Part shown: piece by piece, positions 8,016-16,483 of the stretch
How positions within the stretch are numbered: position 1 is the stretch's first letter
Layout: every line of letters starts with the position of its first letter
From: Lentihominibacter butyricus
GTDB lineage: Bacteria > Bacillota > Clostridia > Peptostreptococcales > Anaerovoracaceae
Direction: 5' to 3'
Assembly: GCF_025567305.1 (NCBI RefSeq)
Contig: NZ_JAOQJP010000002.1
Span: 248,001 to 312,000 of the forward strand
DNA: 64,000 nucleotides
Translations under genes and position numbers: made by a program
The notes under the pieces: model-generated
Databases searched by the model: none
Told to the model about the DNA's origin: nothing
Seen by the model: only the letters and a program-made list of their open reading frames with translations

Positions 8016-8036
8016 GGGAAATATCAGTTATTTCCC
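8016..8036. repeat. Small hairpin related to the GAAATATCG family
   Basis: GGGAAATA pairs with TATTTCCC around a 5-nt loop in the dapA leader after the terminator. It resembles the stems at 5305, 36761 and 51180 but lacks their CG core. Confidence 0.4.
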
Positions 8037-8226
8037 GGATGGAAAGGGATGCACGGTCGGCGCTCAGCCACGGAAGCCGAACGGCGGCTGCGCTGAGGGC
8101 GCGAGCCAGGCAATACGTATGCGACGGCGCTGAATGCGCCGAGGACGCGGCCATAAAAGCCCGCGGCGCGGCGGCTGCAGGTTTTGCACCCCGGACCGGA
8201 TCAGTATTTTTAAGGAGGAAATTAAA

Positions 8227-9108
8227 ATGGCATTATTTACAGGTTGCGGAGTTGCGATCGCGACTCCTTTCAAGGCGGATGGTTCAGTGGATTTCGAGGC
8301 TTACAGAAATCTGATAAACTGGCAGATAGAACAGGGGATCGATGCGATCATCACATGCGGTACTTCCGGTGAGGCGTCGACTCTGGACGATGACGAGCAC
8401 GTTGAAACGATCAGATTCTGCGTCGATGTAGCTGCGGGCAGAGTGCCTGTTATCGGCGGCGCAGGAAGTAATGACACGCGTCACGGTATCAATCTCGCAA
8501 AGCGTATCGAGGCTACGGGAGTTGACGGTCTGCTGCTCGTTACTCCATACTACAACAAGTGTTCACAGCAGGGTCTGATCGAGCATTACACTGCTACAGC
8601 TGATGCGGTTTCGATACCTTGCATCCTTTACTCGGTACCTGGCCGTACAGGCGTGAATATCGCTCCTGCAACTGCGGCTGAGCTCGCAAAGCACCCTAAT
8701 ATTGTAGGTATCAAGGAAGCCAGCGGTGATATCGCACAGGTCGCTGAGGTCTGCAGACTGGTTCCTGATGATTTCGCGGTTTATTCCGGAAACGACGACA
8801 TGGTAGTGCCGCTCCTGTCACTCGGCGGAGTTGGTTACATATCGGTCATCGCGAATATCATGCCTAAGGAATCTGTGGAAATGTCGCGCAGCTTCCTGGA
8901 TGGAAATATCGAAAGGGCAAGAGAACTGCAGCTTTCTATGAAGCCGCTCATCGACAGCATGTTTGCTGATGTGAATCCGATCCCTGTAAAGGTTGCTCTG
9001 GCTAAGATGGGAATGATGGAGCTGAATTTCAGACTTCCGCTCTGTCCACCGACTGCTGAGATCGACCAGAGGATCGAAACTGAAATGAAGAAAATGGGGC
9101 TGATCTAG
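8227..9108 (+). CDS. dapA: 4-hydroxy-tetrahydrodipicolinate synthase
   Basis: Condenses pyruvate with aspartate semialdehyde, the first committed step to lysine and diaminopimelate. The 293-residue length is standard. The TIM-barrel signatures are present: CGTSGEASTL near residue 42, the catalytic Tyr in LYSVPGRTG and the Schiff-base Lys in VGIKEASGD. The start at 8227 (MALFTGCG) is chosen over an in-frame start at 8134 because it has a strong AAGGAGG site and the correct family N-terminus. It is preceded by its own promoter, lysine riboswitch and terminator, so it is regulated by lysine through attenuation. It appears monocistronic. Confidence 0.97.
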   Translation: MALFTGCGVAIATPFKADGSVDFEAYRNLINWQIEQGIDAIITCGTSGEASTLDDDEHVETIRFCVDVAAGRVPVIGGAGSNDTRHGINLAKRIEATGVDGLLLVTPYYNKCSQQGLIEHYTATADAVSIPCILYSVPGRTGVNIAPATAAELAKHPNIVGIKEASGDIAQVAEVCRLVPDDFAVYSGNDDMVVPLLSLGGVGYISVIANIMPKESVEMSRSFLDGNIERARELQLSMKPLIDSMFADVNPIPVKVALAKMGMMELNFRLPLCPPTAEIDQRIETEMKKMGLI

Positions 9109-9318
9109 GCGCATCTGGGCCGGAATGCTGACTTGGATGCGGCGAAGCGCGTGGGTGGTGAATGGTAGCGCCCCCGAGGGGCGCCCGAACATGTGAAGAT
9201 GGTTTGCAACGTTGGGCGCGCCGGAGCGATCCACGAAGCTGGGCTGACACGTAGCTATGACCGAGATGTTTAAATATGCATCATGATAATTAATGTTTTC
9301 AAGTGAATAAATACCTCG

Positions 9319-9366
9319 ACTGTCTATTTTAACGGTGATCTCGCCGATAAAACAGACAGTTTTTTT
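9319..9366 (+). terminator. Terminator downstream of dapA
   Basis: ACTGTCT pairs with AGACAGT, with further pairing inside, followed by seven T on the plus strand. It lies ~210 bp after the dapA stop. Confidence 0.75.
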
Positions 9367-9477
9367 GTGCGAGCGAGTAAGCTCGAGTGGGCCTAAGCGG
9401 GTGCGAGCGGGGCTTAGCATCCATACCACCCCATTGCGAGCATGGATCTATACCCGATTTTATTTTTTCAGGCAAAT

Positions 9478-9761
9478 GAGTATAAATCAATCCAAACCAC
9501 ACGAGCATCATCGGAGAAGATGTCGGTTATCACTGAGGAATCACCCTTTAATTTTGGTCACAAAGTTGGAGTTTTGTCATTTTGAGTATAAAAAATTTAT
9601 CCGGATATGCTATACGAGGAAAAATTTCGGAGATCATATATACTCATATCATGCGTTTTCATGTAAATGCGTATAAAACCATATTACTTACAGTCAAAAA
9701 TCTGCCACTTTTCCCGTCTAACTTGTCTATGAATGGTTTAGGCAGTCAATTATTTATACTC
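9478..9761. repeat. Motif locus with repeated GAGTATAAA: lone copy then two inverted pairs
   Basis: GAGTATAAA at 9478-9486 (lone) and 9584-9592, paired with TATATACTC at 9637-9645 (one mismatch). GCGTATAAA at 9669-9677 is paired with TTTATACTC at 9753-9761. The region lies between convergent dapA and porB and has no credible gene. Distance from the lone copy to the first pair is 106 bp, almost the same as at the 50654 locus. Confidence 0.55.
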
Positions 9762-9796
9762 AAAATTGAAAAACAGCAGCCTTACTAAACAAAATG

Positions 9797-9819
9797 ATCC
9801 CGCGTGCCGAACGCGGGAT
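9797..9819. terminator. Hairpin between convergent genes, possible terminator
   Basis: ATCCCGCGT pairs with ACGCGGGAT around a 5-nt loop, followed by TTCC. A second perfect 10-bp stem, GCCGGGGCGC with GCGCCCCGGC, lies at 9841-9866. Either could end transcription from porB or the plus strand; T-runs are weak. Confidence 0.5.
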
Positions 9820-9892
9820 TTCCTCACAAAAAAATATCATGCCGGGGCGCATTCATGCGCCCCGGCGTTCCTCTAAAATCTAAATCAAATTC

Positions 9893-9914
9893 GGATCCGG
9901 CAGGATTCGAACCG
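9893..9914 (-). other. tRNA 3'-end-like fragment, possible integration scar
   Basis: On the minus strand the sequence reads GGTTCGAATCCTGCCGGATC, the pattern of a T-loop, 3' half of the T-stem and acceptor strand. The 5' half of the T-stem does not pair, and no D-arm, anticodon arm or 5' acceptor is found upstream. It is therefore not a functional tRNA, but could be an attachment-site remnant left by an integrative element. Confidence 0.35.
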
Positions 9915-10027
9915 TACTCGTCTCAACTCGTCTGAGCCCAGGCTCAAAGTTAGGCTCGGCGCCAGGCATGAAACTACCCAGCTCACCCCACTCATACTCG
10001 GCTCGACCTCAAACCCCGGACCAGCCT

Positions 10028-10957
10028 TTACTCGCACTTTGCAAGAAGCTTTTCCCACTGCTGATCAACGTACTGCTGAGCTTCGTCGATCATCCATTCA
10101 TTGCCTTTCTTGAACATGTGCTTGAAACGACCCTGCTTCTTGAGGAATTCCTCAACAGGAAGCTTCTTTTTCGGCTCGTATGTCAGATGCCATTTGCCTT
10201 CGACGATCTCGTACATAGGCCATACGCAGGTGTCGACTGCCAGCTGGCAGATCTCTGCGAGATCTTCCGTCTCGTATCTCCAGCCTCTCGGACATGGGGA
10301 CATCACGTTCAGGAAGCACGGACCCTCCGTGTAGATAGCCTTGTGCGCCTTTTCATGAAGATCCTTGAAGTTGCCAATGAATGTCGTCTGCGCAGCATAA
10401 GGGATATTGTGCGCAGCTATGATCGAAGTCAGGTCTTTCTTGTTCTGCACTTTGCCCGGGATCACTTTGCCGGCCGGCGAAGTCGTCGCGTCTGCGAATC
10501 GCGGAGTCGACGATGAACGCTGGATACCGGTGTTCATGTACGCCTCATTGTCGTAACATACGTAAACCATGTCGTGGCCTCTTTCCATAGCACCGGAAAG
10601 CGACTGCAGGCCGATGTCGTATGTGCCGCCGTCACCGCCAAACGCGATGAACTTGAAATTTTCCTTGACTTTTCCCTTTTTCTTCAGGGTCTTGTATGCC
10701 GCCTCGACGCCTGACATCGTTGCTGCGCCGTTGGCGAATGCCGTATGGATGTAGCTGTCGTAATAAGCGGTATGCGGATATATAAATGTAGAAACCTCCA
10801 GGCAGCTGGTCGCATTCGTGACTACAGCCTTGTCGCCTTCGTCGAGTGCTCTGAGCACGCCTCTCACGGCTATGCCTGCACCGCATCCGGCGCACAGCCT
10901 GTGACCGCCGGCCAGCCTCTCAGGCTTTGCCACTTCTTTTTTCAGATTATATGCCAT
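10028..10957 (-). CDS. porB: Pyruvate:ferredoxin oxidoreductase, beta subunit
   Basis: Thiamine-diphosphate-binding subunit of the four-subunit 2-oxoacid:ferredoxin oxidoreductase, which converts pyruvate and CoA to acetyl-CoA, CO2 and reduced ferredoxin. Of its 309 residues, CAGCGAG near residue 22 holds two Fe-S cysteines. GGDGGTYDIG is the ThDP/Mg motif, followed by the conserved YDNEAYMNTG and the Cys-containing SPCPRGW. It is the last gene of porG-porD-porA-porB and starts 12 bp after porA. Subunit order and Cys pattern favour pyruvate over branched-chain or 2-oxoglutarate substrates, but substrate choice is inferred. Confidence 0.95.
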   Translation of the reverse strand: MAYNLKKEVAKPERLAGGHRLCAGCGAGIAVRGVLRALDEGDKAVVTNATSCLEVSTFIYPHTAYYDSYIHTAFANGAATMSGVEAAYKTLKKKGKVKENFKFIAFGGDGGTYDIGLQSLSGAMERGHDMVYVCYDNEAYMNTGIQRSSSTPRFADATTSPAGKVIPGKVQNKKDLTSIIAAHNIPYAAQTTFIGNFKDLHEKAHKAIYTEGPCFLNVMSPCPRGWRYETEDLAEICQLAVDTCVWPMYEIVEGKWHLTYEPKKKLPVEEFLKKQGRFKHMFKKGNEWMIDEAQQYVDQQWEKLLAKCE

Positions 10958-10969
10958 TGTCGTGAACTC

Positions 10970-12190
10970 CTATTCTTCGTATTTCCTGTGATCGAATCCT
11001 CTTTCGCCGTAACGTGAATCTCTTACGCCTACATATCTGTACACATCGCCCGGATCGTCCGTCTCGTTGATGATGAACAGATCGTTGTAGATCTCGTAGT
11101 AATCCTCGACTGTGATGTCTCTGCCGCCGAGTCCGTAAATGTAGTTGATCGCATACGGCTTGTTCGGCAGGTCGTAGAGCGAGCTTCGCGCTTCATTGAA
11201 AAGCGGTCCGCCGCTGTTGGAAAAGCTCTCGGCCTTGTCCATTATCGCCACGGCCTTTACCTTGCACATCGCTTCCGCAAGAGGAACTCTCGGGAACGGT
11301 CTGAAAACTCTCAGCTTGATGAGTCCGACCTTTTTACCTTCTGCACGGAGTCTGTCGACTGCCTCTTTGCCCGTTCCTGCGCTGGAACCGATGACAACGA
11401 GTGCGACTTCGGCATCATCCATCATATATTCTTCAAAGAATCCGTATTCTCTGCCTGTAAGCTTCTTGAATCTCTTCGCAACGTCCATGATTATCGGCAT
11501 CGCGTCTTTCATGGCCTGCGCCTGGGATCTCTTGACCTCCATGTAGTACGGCGAGATGCCGTAAGGGCCGACTGCCAGCGGGTTTTCCGACTTGAGCAGG
11601 TAGTTCTCGGGGTTGTATTCGCCCACGAACTCCTTGACTTCTTCGTCCTCGAGCAGCTCGATGTTTGAAACACCGTGGCTGGTGATGAATCCGTCCTGAC
11701 AGATCATGATCGGAAGTCTGATCGTCTCGGAGATCGGCATCGCCTGGATGTAGTTATCATAGACCTCCTGGTTCGATTCTGCGTATATCTGTATCCATCC
11801 GGAATCTCTGGCTCCCATCGAATCCGAATGGTCGTTGTTGATGTTGATCGGGCCGGTCAGCGCTCTGTTCACGACCGCCATAGTGATCGGAAGTCTCGCC
11901 GACGCTGCCACGTAAAGCAGCTCCCACATATACGCCAGTCCCGCCGATGACGTTGCGGTCACAGCTCTTGCGCCTGCTGCCGATGCGCCGATGCAGACCG
12001 ACATCGCACTGTGCTCCGACTCTACCGCCACGAATTCCGTGTCGACCTCGCCGTCAGCTATGTACTGTGAAAAATACTGCGGTATCTCTGTCGAAGGTGT
12101 GATCGGAAAAGCTCCCATAACGTCGGGATTTATCTGTTTCATCGCTGTTGCCACGGCTTCGTTGCCGGACATCCTGTCTCTTTTTGCCAT
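10970..12190 (-). CDS. porA: Pyruvate:ferredoxin oxidoreductase, alpha subunit
   Basis: A 406-residue subunit that binds the pyrimidine side of ThDP and contributes to the substrate pocket of the oxidoreductase. Family landmarks are GNEAVATAMKQ at the N-terminus, PITPSTEIPQY, the VESEHSAMS segment (the conserved Glu/His region), TATSSAGLAYMWE and the NINNDHSD stretch. The C-terminal transketolase-C domain includes VIGSSAGTGKEAVD. Its start is directly adjacent to the end of porD (12190/12191), so the genes are co-translated. Confidence 0.95.
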   Translation of the reverse strand: MAKRDRMSGNEAVATAMKQINPDVMGAFPITPSTEIPQYFSQYIADGEVDTEFVAVESEHSAMSVCIGASAAGARAVTATSSAGLAYMWELLYVAASARLPITMAVVNRALTGPININNDHSDSMGARDSGWIQIYAESNQEVYDNYIQAMPISETIRLPIMICQDGFITSHGVSNIELLEDEEVKEFVGEYNPENYLLKSENPLAVGPYGISPYYMEVKRSQAQAMKDAMPIIMDVAKRFKKLTGREYGFFEEYMMDDAEVALVVIGSSAGTGKEAVDRLRAEGKKVGLIKLRVFRPFPRVPLAEAMCKVKAVAIMDKAESFSNSGGPLFNEARSSLYDLPNKPYAINYIYGLGGRDITVEDYYEIYNDLFIINETDDPGDVYRYVGVRDSRYGERGFDHRKYEE

Positions 12191-12505
12191 TTACTTCTCC
12201 TCCTTAACAAAATCTATCGCATCGAACGGACAGACCTTCACGCAGATCCCGCAGCCTTTGCAGTGCTTGAAATCAAAATCGAGTCTCTTGCCGTCTTTTA
12301 CCGGGATCGAGCTGTCCGGGCAGAACGGCACGCAAAGCATGCAGTGTTTGCATTTGTCTTCTTTGAACACGGGCATCATCACTCTCCAGTCGCCTGTCTC
12401 GACGAGAAGAGATGTAGCCGGTTCATATATCTCCGCACCTGTGGTGACTTCCTGCCAGGTGATCTTTTCGTTTATATCCTGTGCTCTCGTTTTCATTATG
12501 CTCAT
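12191..12505 (-). CDS. porD: Pyruvate:ferredoxin oxidoreductase, delta (2[4Fe-4S]) subunit
   Basis: A 104-residue ferredoxin-like subunit that carries electrons from the ThDP site to external ferredoxin. It has two cluster motifs: CKHCMLCVPFCP near residue 36 and CKGCGICVKVCP near residue 82, both CxxCxxCxxxCP. The length and N-terminal extension are typical of PorD in the gamma-delta-alpha-beta type enzymes of clostridia and archaea. It lies between porG and porA, with 7 bp to porG. Confidence 0.95.
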   Translation of the reverse strand: MSIMKTRAQDINEKITWQEVTTGAEIYEPATSLLVETGDWRVMMPVFKEDKCKHCMLCVPFCPDSSIPVKDGKRLDFDFKHCKGCGICVKVCPFDAIDFVKEEK

Positions 12506-12512
12506 ATCGCTG

Positions 12513-13103
12513 TTAACCTACCTTTACCTCTTCCATAGCTTTTACCAGTGCCTTCATGTTCCCCTCGATGAGGTTTTCCTTGTGCGCGAATTTGTGCTGG
12601 AAAGATTCTCTCATGTCTTTTATAAAGCGCTCGCTGTCGATGACGTTGCTGACTTTCACGACTGCCGCCAGCATAGGTGTGTTCGGGAAGTTCTTTCCGA
12701 GGGTCTCCATGGAGATCTTCTCCGCATCCACTACGCAGACTCTGCCTTTGTATCCGTTGAGGAGCTTTCGCACTTCTTCCGGAGTCTTCTTGCTGTTGAT
12801 GATAAGCGCGCCGTTTTCCTTGAGCCCGCTCGTCACATCCACGGACTTGAGCAGTGTCTCGTCGACTACTACTACGTAATCCGGTGTATATATGTTGGAG
12901 TGCACCTTGCAGGGCTCATCAGTTATTCGGTTGTATGCCGTGATCGGGGCGCCCATTCTCTCAGGGCCGTATTCCGGAAAGCCCTGCACGTGTTTTCCTG
13001 AGCTGAAGGCAACGTCAGCCAGAAGCAGGCATGCCGTTTTCGCACCCTGGCCGCCTCTCCCGTGCCATCTTATTTCGACTGCCTCGTTTAATTTTTTTGC
13101 CAT
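12513..13103 (-). CDS. porG: Pyruvate:ferredoxin oxidoreductase, gamma subunit
   Basis: First gene of the por operon, 196 residues. EIRWHGRGGQGAKTAC is the hallmark of the gamma domain, which binds CoA, and the GAPITAYNRI segment follows. The frame opens at 13145, but the start at 13103 (MAKKLNE) fits the family N-terminus and has an AGGAGTG site 6 nt upstream. No clear -35/-10 pair was found. A TAAAAT box on the minus strand near 13353 is possible. Confidence 0.94.
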   Translation of the reverse strand: MAKKLNEAVEIRWHGRGGQGAKTACLLLADVAFSSGKHVQGFPEYGPERMGAPITAYNRITDEPCKVHSNIYTPDYVVVVDETLLKSVDVTSGLKENGALIINSKKTPEEVRKLLNGYKGRVCVVDAEKISMETLGKNFPNTPMLAAVVKVSNVIDSERFIKDMRESFQHKFAHKENLIEGNMKALVKAMEEVKVG

Positions 13104-13505
13104 TTTGTTCACTCCTGTATTTTCATAGGTTTTATGATTTATCATTGGTTGTTTATTGTCTGATGTTTGCGATTCGCGGTTCGCTGCTTGCGTTCTGCTA
13201 TCTGCTGCTTACGCGGCTGACAATCTGCCGTCTGCAGTTTTCGATTCGCAAAGGTGCCGGTCCGGCTCATGCAAAGGCGCAGGAAGCCGCCGATACCATG
13301 TATTAGACTACATGAAGCACGTCTTTCTGTCAATAGGTTTGGTGAAATTTTTTAGGATTTTACCACAAAAATTTTTCTTTGTTTTTGTTTTGATACACAA
13401 ATTTTACAGCTGGTTTTTAGAGATTTTTGGGCAGATGCAGCGACGCCCACATATTTATGATACTGGCCCGCCGGGACCGGCGGGCTACCGCTCTACTCTT
13501 CCGTA
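13104..13505. other. Intergenic region between ybaK and porG
   Basis: No gene is supported. A perfect hairpin GCCCGCC-gggacc-GGCGGGC (13466-13485) lies just past the ybaK stop without a T-run, possibly a weak terminator. AT-rich DNA at 13340-13410 probably holds the porG promoter, but no convincing pair of hexamers was found. Positions 13160-13230 contain TCTGC/TTGC-rich simple sequence. Confidence 0.5.
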
Positions 13506-14006
13506 CTACCGATCCACCGTGACGTCTGCAAGCTGTGCGCCGGTGATCTCCTGCAGCGCCTTTACACTGAGCTCCATCTGAAGCCCGACCTTTCCGCCGC
13601 TGACTATGATATCGTCTATATTTTCCGCGGAAATATCGATGACTGTCGGGAACGGCTTCTTCATGCCGACCGGCGAACACCCGCCTTTGATATAACCCGT
13701 GACCTTCGTGATATCGCGGGCGTGGATCATCTCGATCTTCTTTTCGCCGAAATGCTTCGCCGCTTTTTTGAGATCCAGCTCCTCTGCGACCGGGATCACG
13801 CAAACGTAATTCGCACGGCTCGCGCCGACTGTGACCAGTGTCTTGAAGACCCTGTCAAGATCCTGCCCCAGCGTCTTTGCAACTGAAACCCCGTCGAGGA
13901 ACCCGTCCGGTGCATCGTAAGTGTACATATTATACGGAACGCCTTCGGCCTCCACTATCCTGACTGCGTTCGTCTTATGTGTCTGTTTATCCTTCTTCTT
14001 AGCCAT
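13506..14006 (-). CDS. ybaK: Cys-tRNA(Pro)/aminoacyl-tRNA deacylase, YbaK/EbsC family
   Basis: Trans-editing deacylase that hydrolyses mischarged tRNA, classically Cys-tRNA(Pro). Its 166 residues are the normal length. The YbaK fold is recognised by FKTLVTVGA, the conserved Lys region in AEELDLKKAAKHFG, the GYIKGGCSPVGMKK loop and ISAGGKVGLQ-like IVSGGKVGLQMEL near the C-terminus. It overlaps the upstream acetyltransferase gene by 8 bp, so the two are translationally linked, though no functional link is known. Confidence 0.93.
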   Translation of the reverse strand: MAKKKDKQTHKTNAVRIVEAEGVPYNMYTYDAPDGFLDGVSVAKTLGQDLDRVFKTLVTVGASRANYVCVIPVAEELDLKKAAKHFGEKKIEMIHARDITKVTGYIKGGCSPVGMKKPFPTVIDISAENIDDIIVSGGKVGLQMELSVKALQEITGAQLADVTVDR

Positions 14007-14568
14007 TTATCTCGCCTCTCTTCATCGCTGCGTATTCTTCGCGGAGCATCGAGTAGCATCTGAGCTCCGTCACTGTTCCGTCGTAGATCTTGTATGAATT
14101 TCTCAGTCTTCCCTCATATACAAAGCCGCACTTTTCGATCACGCGCTGGCTCCTGAGGTTCCTGTCACTCGTTGTTATCGCAAGCACTTCGAGTCCCATC
14201 ACTTCGAATGCGTACTCGATCAGTTTCTTTGCGGCTTCGGTCATCAGGCCGCGCCCCCAGTACTCGCGCGAAAGTGAGTATCCCATCTCGCGGCTCTGTA
14301 TGTCGGGGCGGAACTTGTCCTTTTCGAATCCGATGCTGCCGATCACCTTGCCGCTTTCCTTGTCTTCGATGGCCCATGACATTTTCTGCAGAAAAACTTC
14401 ATTTATTATCATTTTGGACTCGGCCGGGCTGGTATGCGGTTTCCAGCCGGCAATCGGGCCGACCGCAGGGTCCTTTGCGTATTCGAAAACGTCGGCGGCG
14501 TCTTTTTTACTCCATTTTCTAAGATAAAGCCGCTCGGTTTCCAGCAGCGGCACTCTGTATTTTCTCAT
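13999..14568 (-). CDS. GNAT acetyltransferase, RimJ/RimL type
   Basis: A 189-residue N-acetyltransferase using acetyl-CoA, of the RimJ/RimL branch that modifies protein or small-molecule amines. It begins with the typical LETERLYLRKW. The acetyl-CoA-binding turn is SREYWGRGLMTEAAKKLI (motif A, R/QxxGxG/A as YWGRGLMTEA), followed by NLRSQRVIEKCGFVYEGRLR (motif B). The target is unknown. Promoter TTGATT-17-TATCAT lies at 14597-14625, and a GAGGA site precedes the ATG. It overlaps ybaK downstream. Confidence 0.88.
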   Translation of the reverse strand: MRKYRVPLLETERLYLRKWSKKDAADVFEYAKDPAVGPIAGWKPHTSPAESKMIINEVFLQKMSWAIEDKESGKVIGSIGFEKDKFRPDIQSREMGYSLSREYWGRGLMTEAAKKLIEYAFEVMGLEVLAITTSDRNLRSQRVIEKCGFVYEGRLRNSYKIYDGTVTELRCYSMLREEYAAMKRGEING

Positions 14569-14596
14569 ATTTTATTCCTCTTATCTTTCTACTGAT

Positions 14597-14625
14597 ATGA
14601 TACTAAGCTTGTGGCGTAAAATCAA
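14597..14625 (-). promoter_or_regulatory. Promoter of the GNAT-ybaK transcript
   Basis: Minus-strand TTGATT (14620-14625), 17-bp spacer, TATCAT (14597-14602), about 30 bp upstream of the acetyltransferase ATG. Confidence 0.65.
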
Positions 14626-14700
14626 CCGGTTATGTGGAGGCGGAGCGAGGAGATGCTCGCATGGGCGTACGATCTGCGGATCTTATAGACAGCTAAAAGA

Positions 14701-14729
14701 TTGATACCTGACTGAAAAATTGATATACT
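14701..14729 (+). promoter_or_regulatory. Promoter of the DUF4860-like gene cluster
   Basis: TTGATA (14701-14706), 17-bp spacer, TATACT (14724-14729). The predicted start of transcription falls at or next to the ATG at 14738, which would make the mRNA leaderless. Confidence 0.65.
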
Positions 14730-14737
14730 TAACTGAT

Positions 14738-15238
14738 ATGAAAAAGTTTATGAATCTTACTGAAAAGCAACTGCATATCTTCGTCATCGCGGTCATCGTC
14801 ATCGCGGTAACAGGGCTATCTGTTGCGCTGGCGATCCTCGGCAGCAATATTTACAGGAATTCCGCCGAAAACAGGTCTCAGCAGGCGTTTTCAGATGCGG
14901 TCGGATTTTTTACAGCGGAAATGCGGCAGTGCACTGATTTCTCTCAGGCAAGGACGGCTTCTCTAGGCGGAAAGCTCCCGGCGCTGGTTCTCTCAAGGAC
15001 CGACGAGACGAGTGGGGAAGTCCGCGAAACATGGATCTACAGCAACAACGGATATCTCATGAAAAATATCGCTGCTGCCGGAAAAAATGTCGATCCCGAA
15101 TCCGGAGAGAAGATCATGCCTATGACGACCGCTGATTTTCGTGTGCCGGAACCCGGGCTGATCGAGATCACTATGGTTATGAAAACCGGTGAAAGTCACA
15201 CGATAGCGCTGAGTCTGGCAAACGGCGCAGGGAACTGA
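14738..15238 (+). CDS. DUF4860-like membrane-anchored protein
   Basis: A 166-residue protein. One hydrophobic segment (residues ~12-36) anchors a likely extracellular domain of beta-rich character. Segments such as RETWIYSNNGYLMKNI and DPESGEKIMPMTTADFRV resemble DUF4860, small pseudopilin-like proteins of clostridia; this is recognition by pattern, not by search. It is the first of three consecutive plus-strand genes that look like distant relatives. The start at 14738 follows the promoter by 8 bp and lacks a ribosome site, so translation may be leaderless; an alternative start is 14750. No pilus assembly ATPase or prepilin peptidase is encoded nearby. Confidence 0.7.
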   Translation: MKKFMNLTEKQLHIFVIAVIVIAVTGLSVALAILGSNIYRNSAENRSQQAFSDAVGFFTAEMRQCTDFSQARTASLGGKLPALVLSRTDETSGEVRETWIYSNNGYLMKNIAAAGKNVDPESGEKIMPMTTADFRVPEPGLIEITMVMKTGESHTIALSLANGAGN

Positions 15239-15253
15239 TGGAGGAGGCAGCCG

Positions 15254-15700
15254 ATGATAAAACAGATGACACAGAAAATATCAAAAAAAGCAGTGCTGAT
15301 CACCGCTGCGGTAACAGCTGCAATACTGATCATCGCTGTCATAGCGCTTTGCGTCTGCATGTTCGTGAGAGCGGACAAATATTATGCTGAAGCCCGTCTG
15401 CTGGATCGCGCCGTCATCGAATCGACTTCGATCGCGGAAACTCTCAAAGCATCGCATGGCGATCTTACAAAAGCGAGTCAGCTGATGACGTCTCACAGTC
15501 AGATCGATATCACCGAAAATACGCTGACTCTTTATTATGATGACAAACTGAATCCGACATCTCAGGCGGCACACACCTGCCGAGCCGTCATCACCAGAAC
15601 CTCAATAAGTGATGCAGGAAACGCTTTTGAATATACAATCAGCTTTTTTGCCACCGATACAGGTGCAGAATTTTACAGCATTACATTCAAAGCGCTGTAG
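15254..15700 (+). CDS. Small membrane-anchored protein, DUF4860-like cluster member 2
   Basis: 148 residues with a single hydrophobic stretch at ~14-38 after a basic N-terminus (MIKQMTQKISKK), so the C-terminal domain is probably outside the cell. The remainder (~45-148) is polar, with strands such as TENTLTLYYDDKLNP and AFEYTISFFATDTG, similar in layout to the preceding gene. A GGAGGA site lies 8 nt before the ATG and the gap to the previous gene is 15 bp, so it is in the same operon. Function unknown; minor-pilin-like or pseudopilin-like is the best structural guess. Confidence 0.65.
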   Translation: MIKQMTQKISKKAVLITAAVTAAILIIAVIALCVCMFVRADKYYAEARLLDRAVIESTSIAETLKASHGDLTKASQLMTSHSQIDITENTLTLYYDDKLNPTSQAAHTCRAVITRTSISDAGNAFEYTISFFATDTGAEFYSITFKAL

Positions 15701-15732
15701 GAAGAAAACAAGAAGAAAGGAGGGGAGGTTTC

Positions 15733-16452
15733 ATGAAAGCTAACAACGATGCGCGCTCATCTGAACAGTATGCCGACACCGGCAGACGCCAGATGAATCC
15801 GAACAGTGAGCGCAGCACGAGTGCGAGCAACAATCACGGCAAGAGACAAACCGAGCGTGATAAATCCAACAGATGCGACAGGCGTGACAGGGTCAGCAGA
15901 TTCGACAGACGCGACAGCTACCGGCGAACGGAGCGAAATGGCGGCAGTTTTTATGATGCGGTCAGCGATATACTTCCTTTCAGGCTTACCTTTGTATCTG
16001 CGGCCGTAATGATCGGGATCGTCTTCGTCGTATTTGCAACGACCTGCTTCGCTGCGATAACGCTTTCATCGGCATCCGAAAAGCTCGACACTGCAAAGTC
16101 AAACGCCCGCAGCTATGCCGACTACTACGATGCGGAATCGACCGCTGTCGATATACTCACGATACTCGCATCTGACGACGGCAATTCGCTGGCTGACAAA
16201 AACGGGGAGCTGAAGTACCGTCCGGACGGAGACAACAGCACCGTCATCACTATTTCAAGAAACGGCGGCAGTTTTTCTTTTGATGTGCCGGTCAGAGGAT
16301 CTGTCGGATCATCTGCAGGCTTCGACGCCTCTGCCACGGACACCCTTTCCGGGAATGGTAAAATCGGCGCACAAAAAAACCTCCATGTGATCGCGCAGAT
16401 CACTGAAGGTAATATAACAGTCATAGAATGGTATCTCCGGGACGCGAACTGA
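15733..16452 (+). CDS. Membrane-anchored protein with basic N-terminal domain, cluster member 3
   Basis: A 239-residue protein. The first ~70 residues are highly charged and low-complexity (Arg, Asp, Ser, Asn), presumably cytoplasmic. One membrane segment (~88-113) follows, then a predicted extracellular region with an Asp/Tyr-rich start (SYADYYDAESTAVDIL) and strands near the C-terminus (VITISRNGGSFSFDV). It follows member 2 by 32 bp with a GGAGGGG site. The three-gene cluster probably encodes interacting envelope proteins. No catalytic motif is visible, and the basic tail might contact nucleic acid or acidic partners, which is speculation. Confidence 0.6.
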   Translation: MKANNDARSSEQYADTGRRQMNPNSERSTSASNNHGKRQTERDKSNRCDRRDRVSRFDRRDSYRRTERNGGSFYDAVSDILPFRLTFVSAAVMIGIVFVVFATTCFAAITLSSASEKLDTAKSNARSYADYYDAESTAVDILTILASDDGNSLADKNGELKYRPDGDNSTVITISRNGGSFSFDVPVRGSVGSSAGFDASATDTLSGNGKIGAQKNLHVIAQITEGNITVIEWYLRDAN

Positions 16453-16483
16453 TCGAATCCGTGCAAAACACATTGTCCGAACT

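Noticed and set aside
9893..9975. Functional tRNA gene on the minus strand
   Set aside because: Only the 3' part fits; the T-stem does not close and no D-arm, anticodon arm or 5' acceptor strand can be built.
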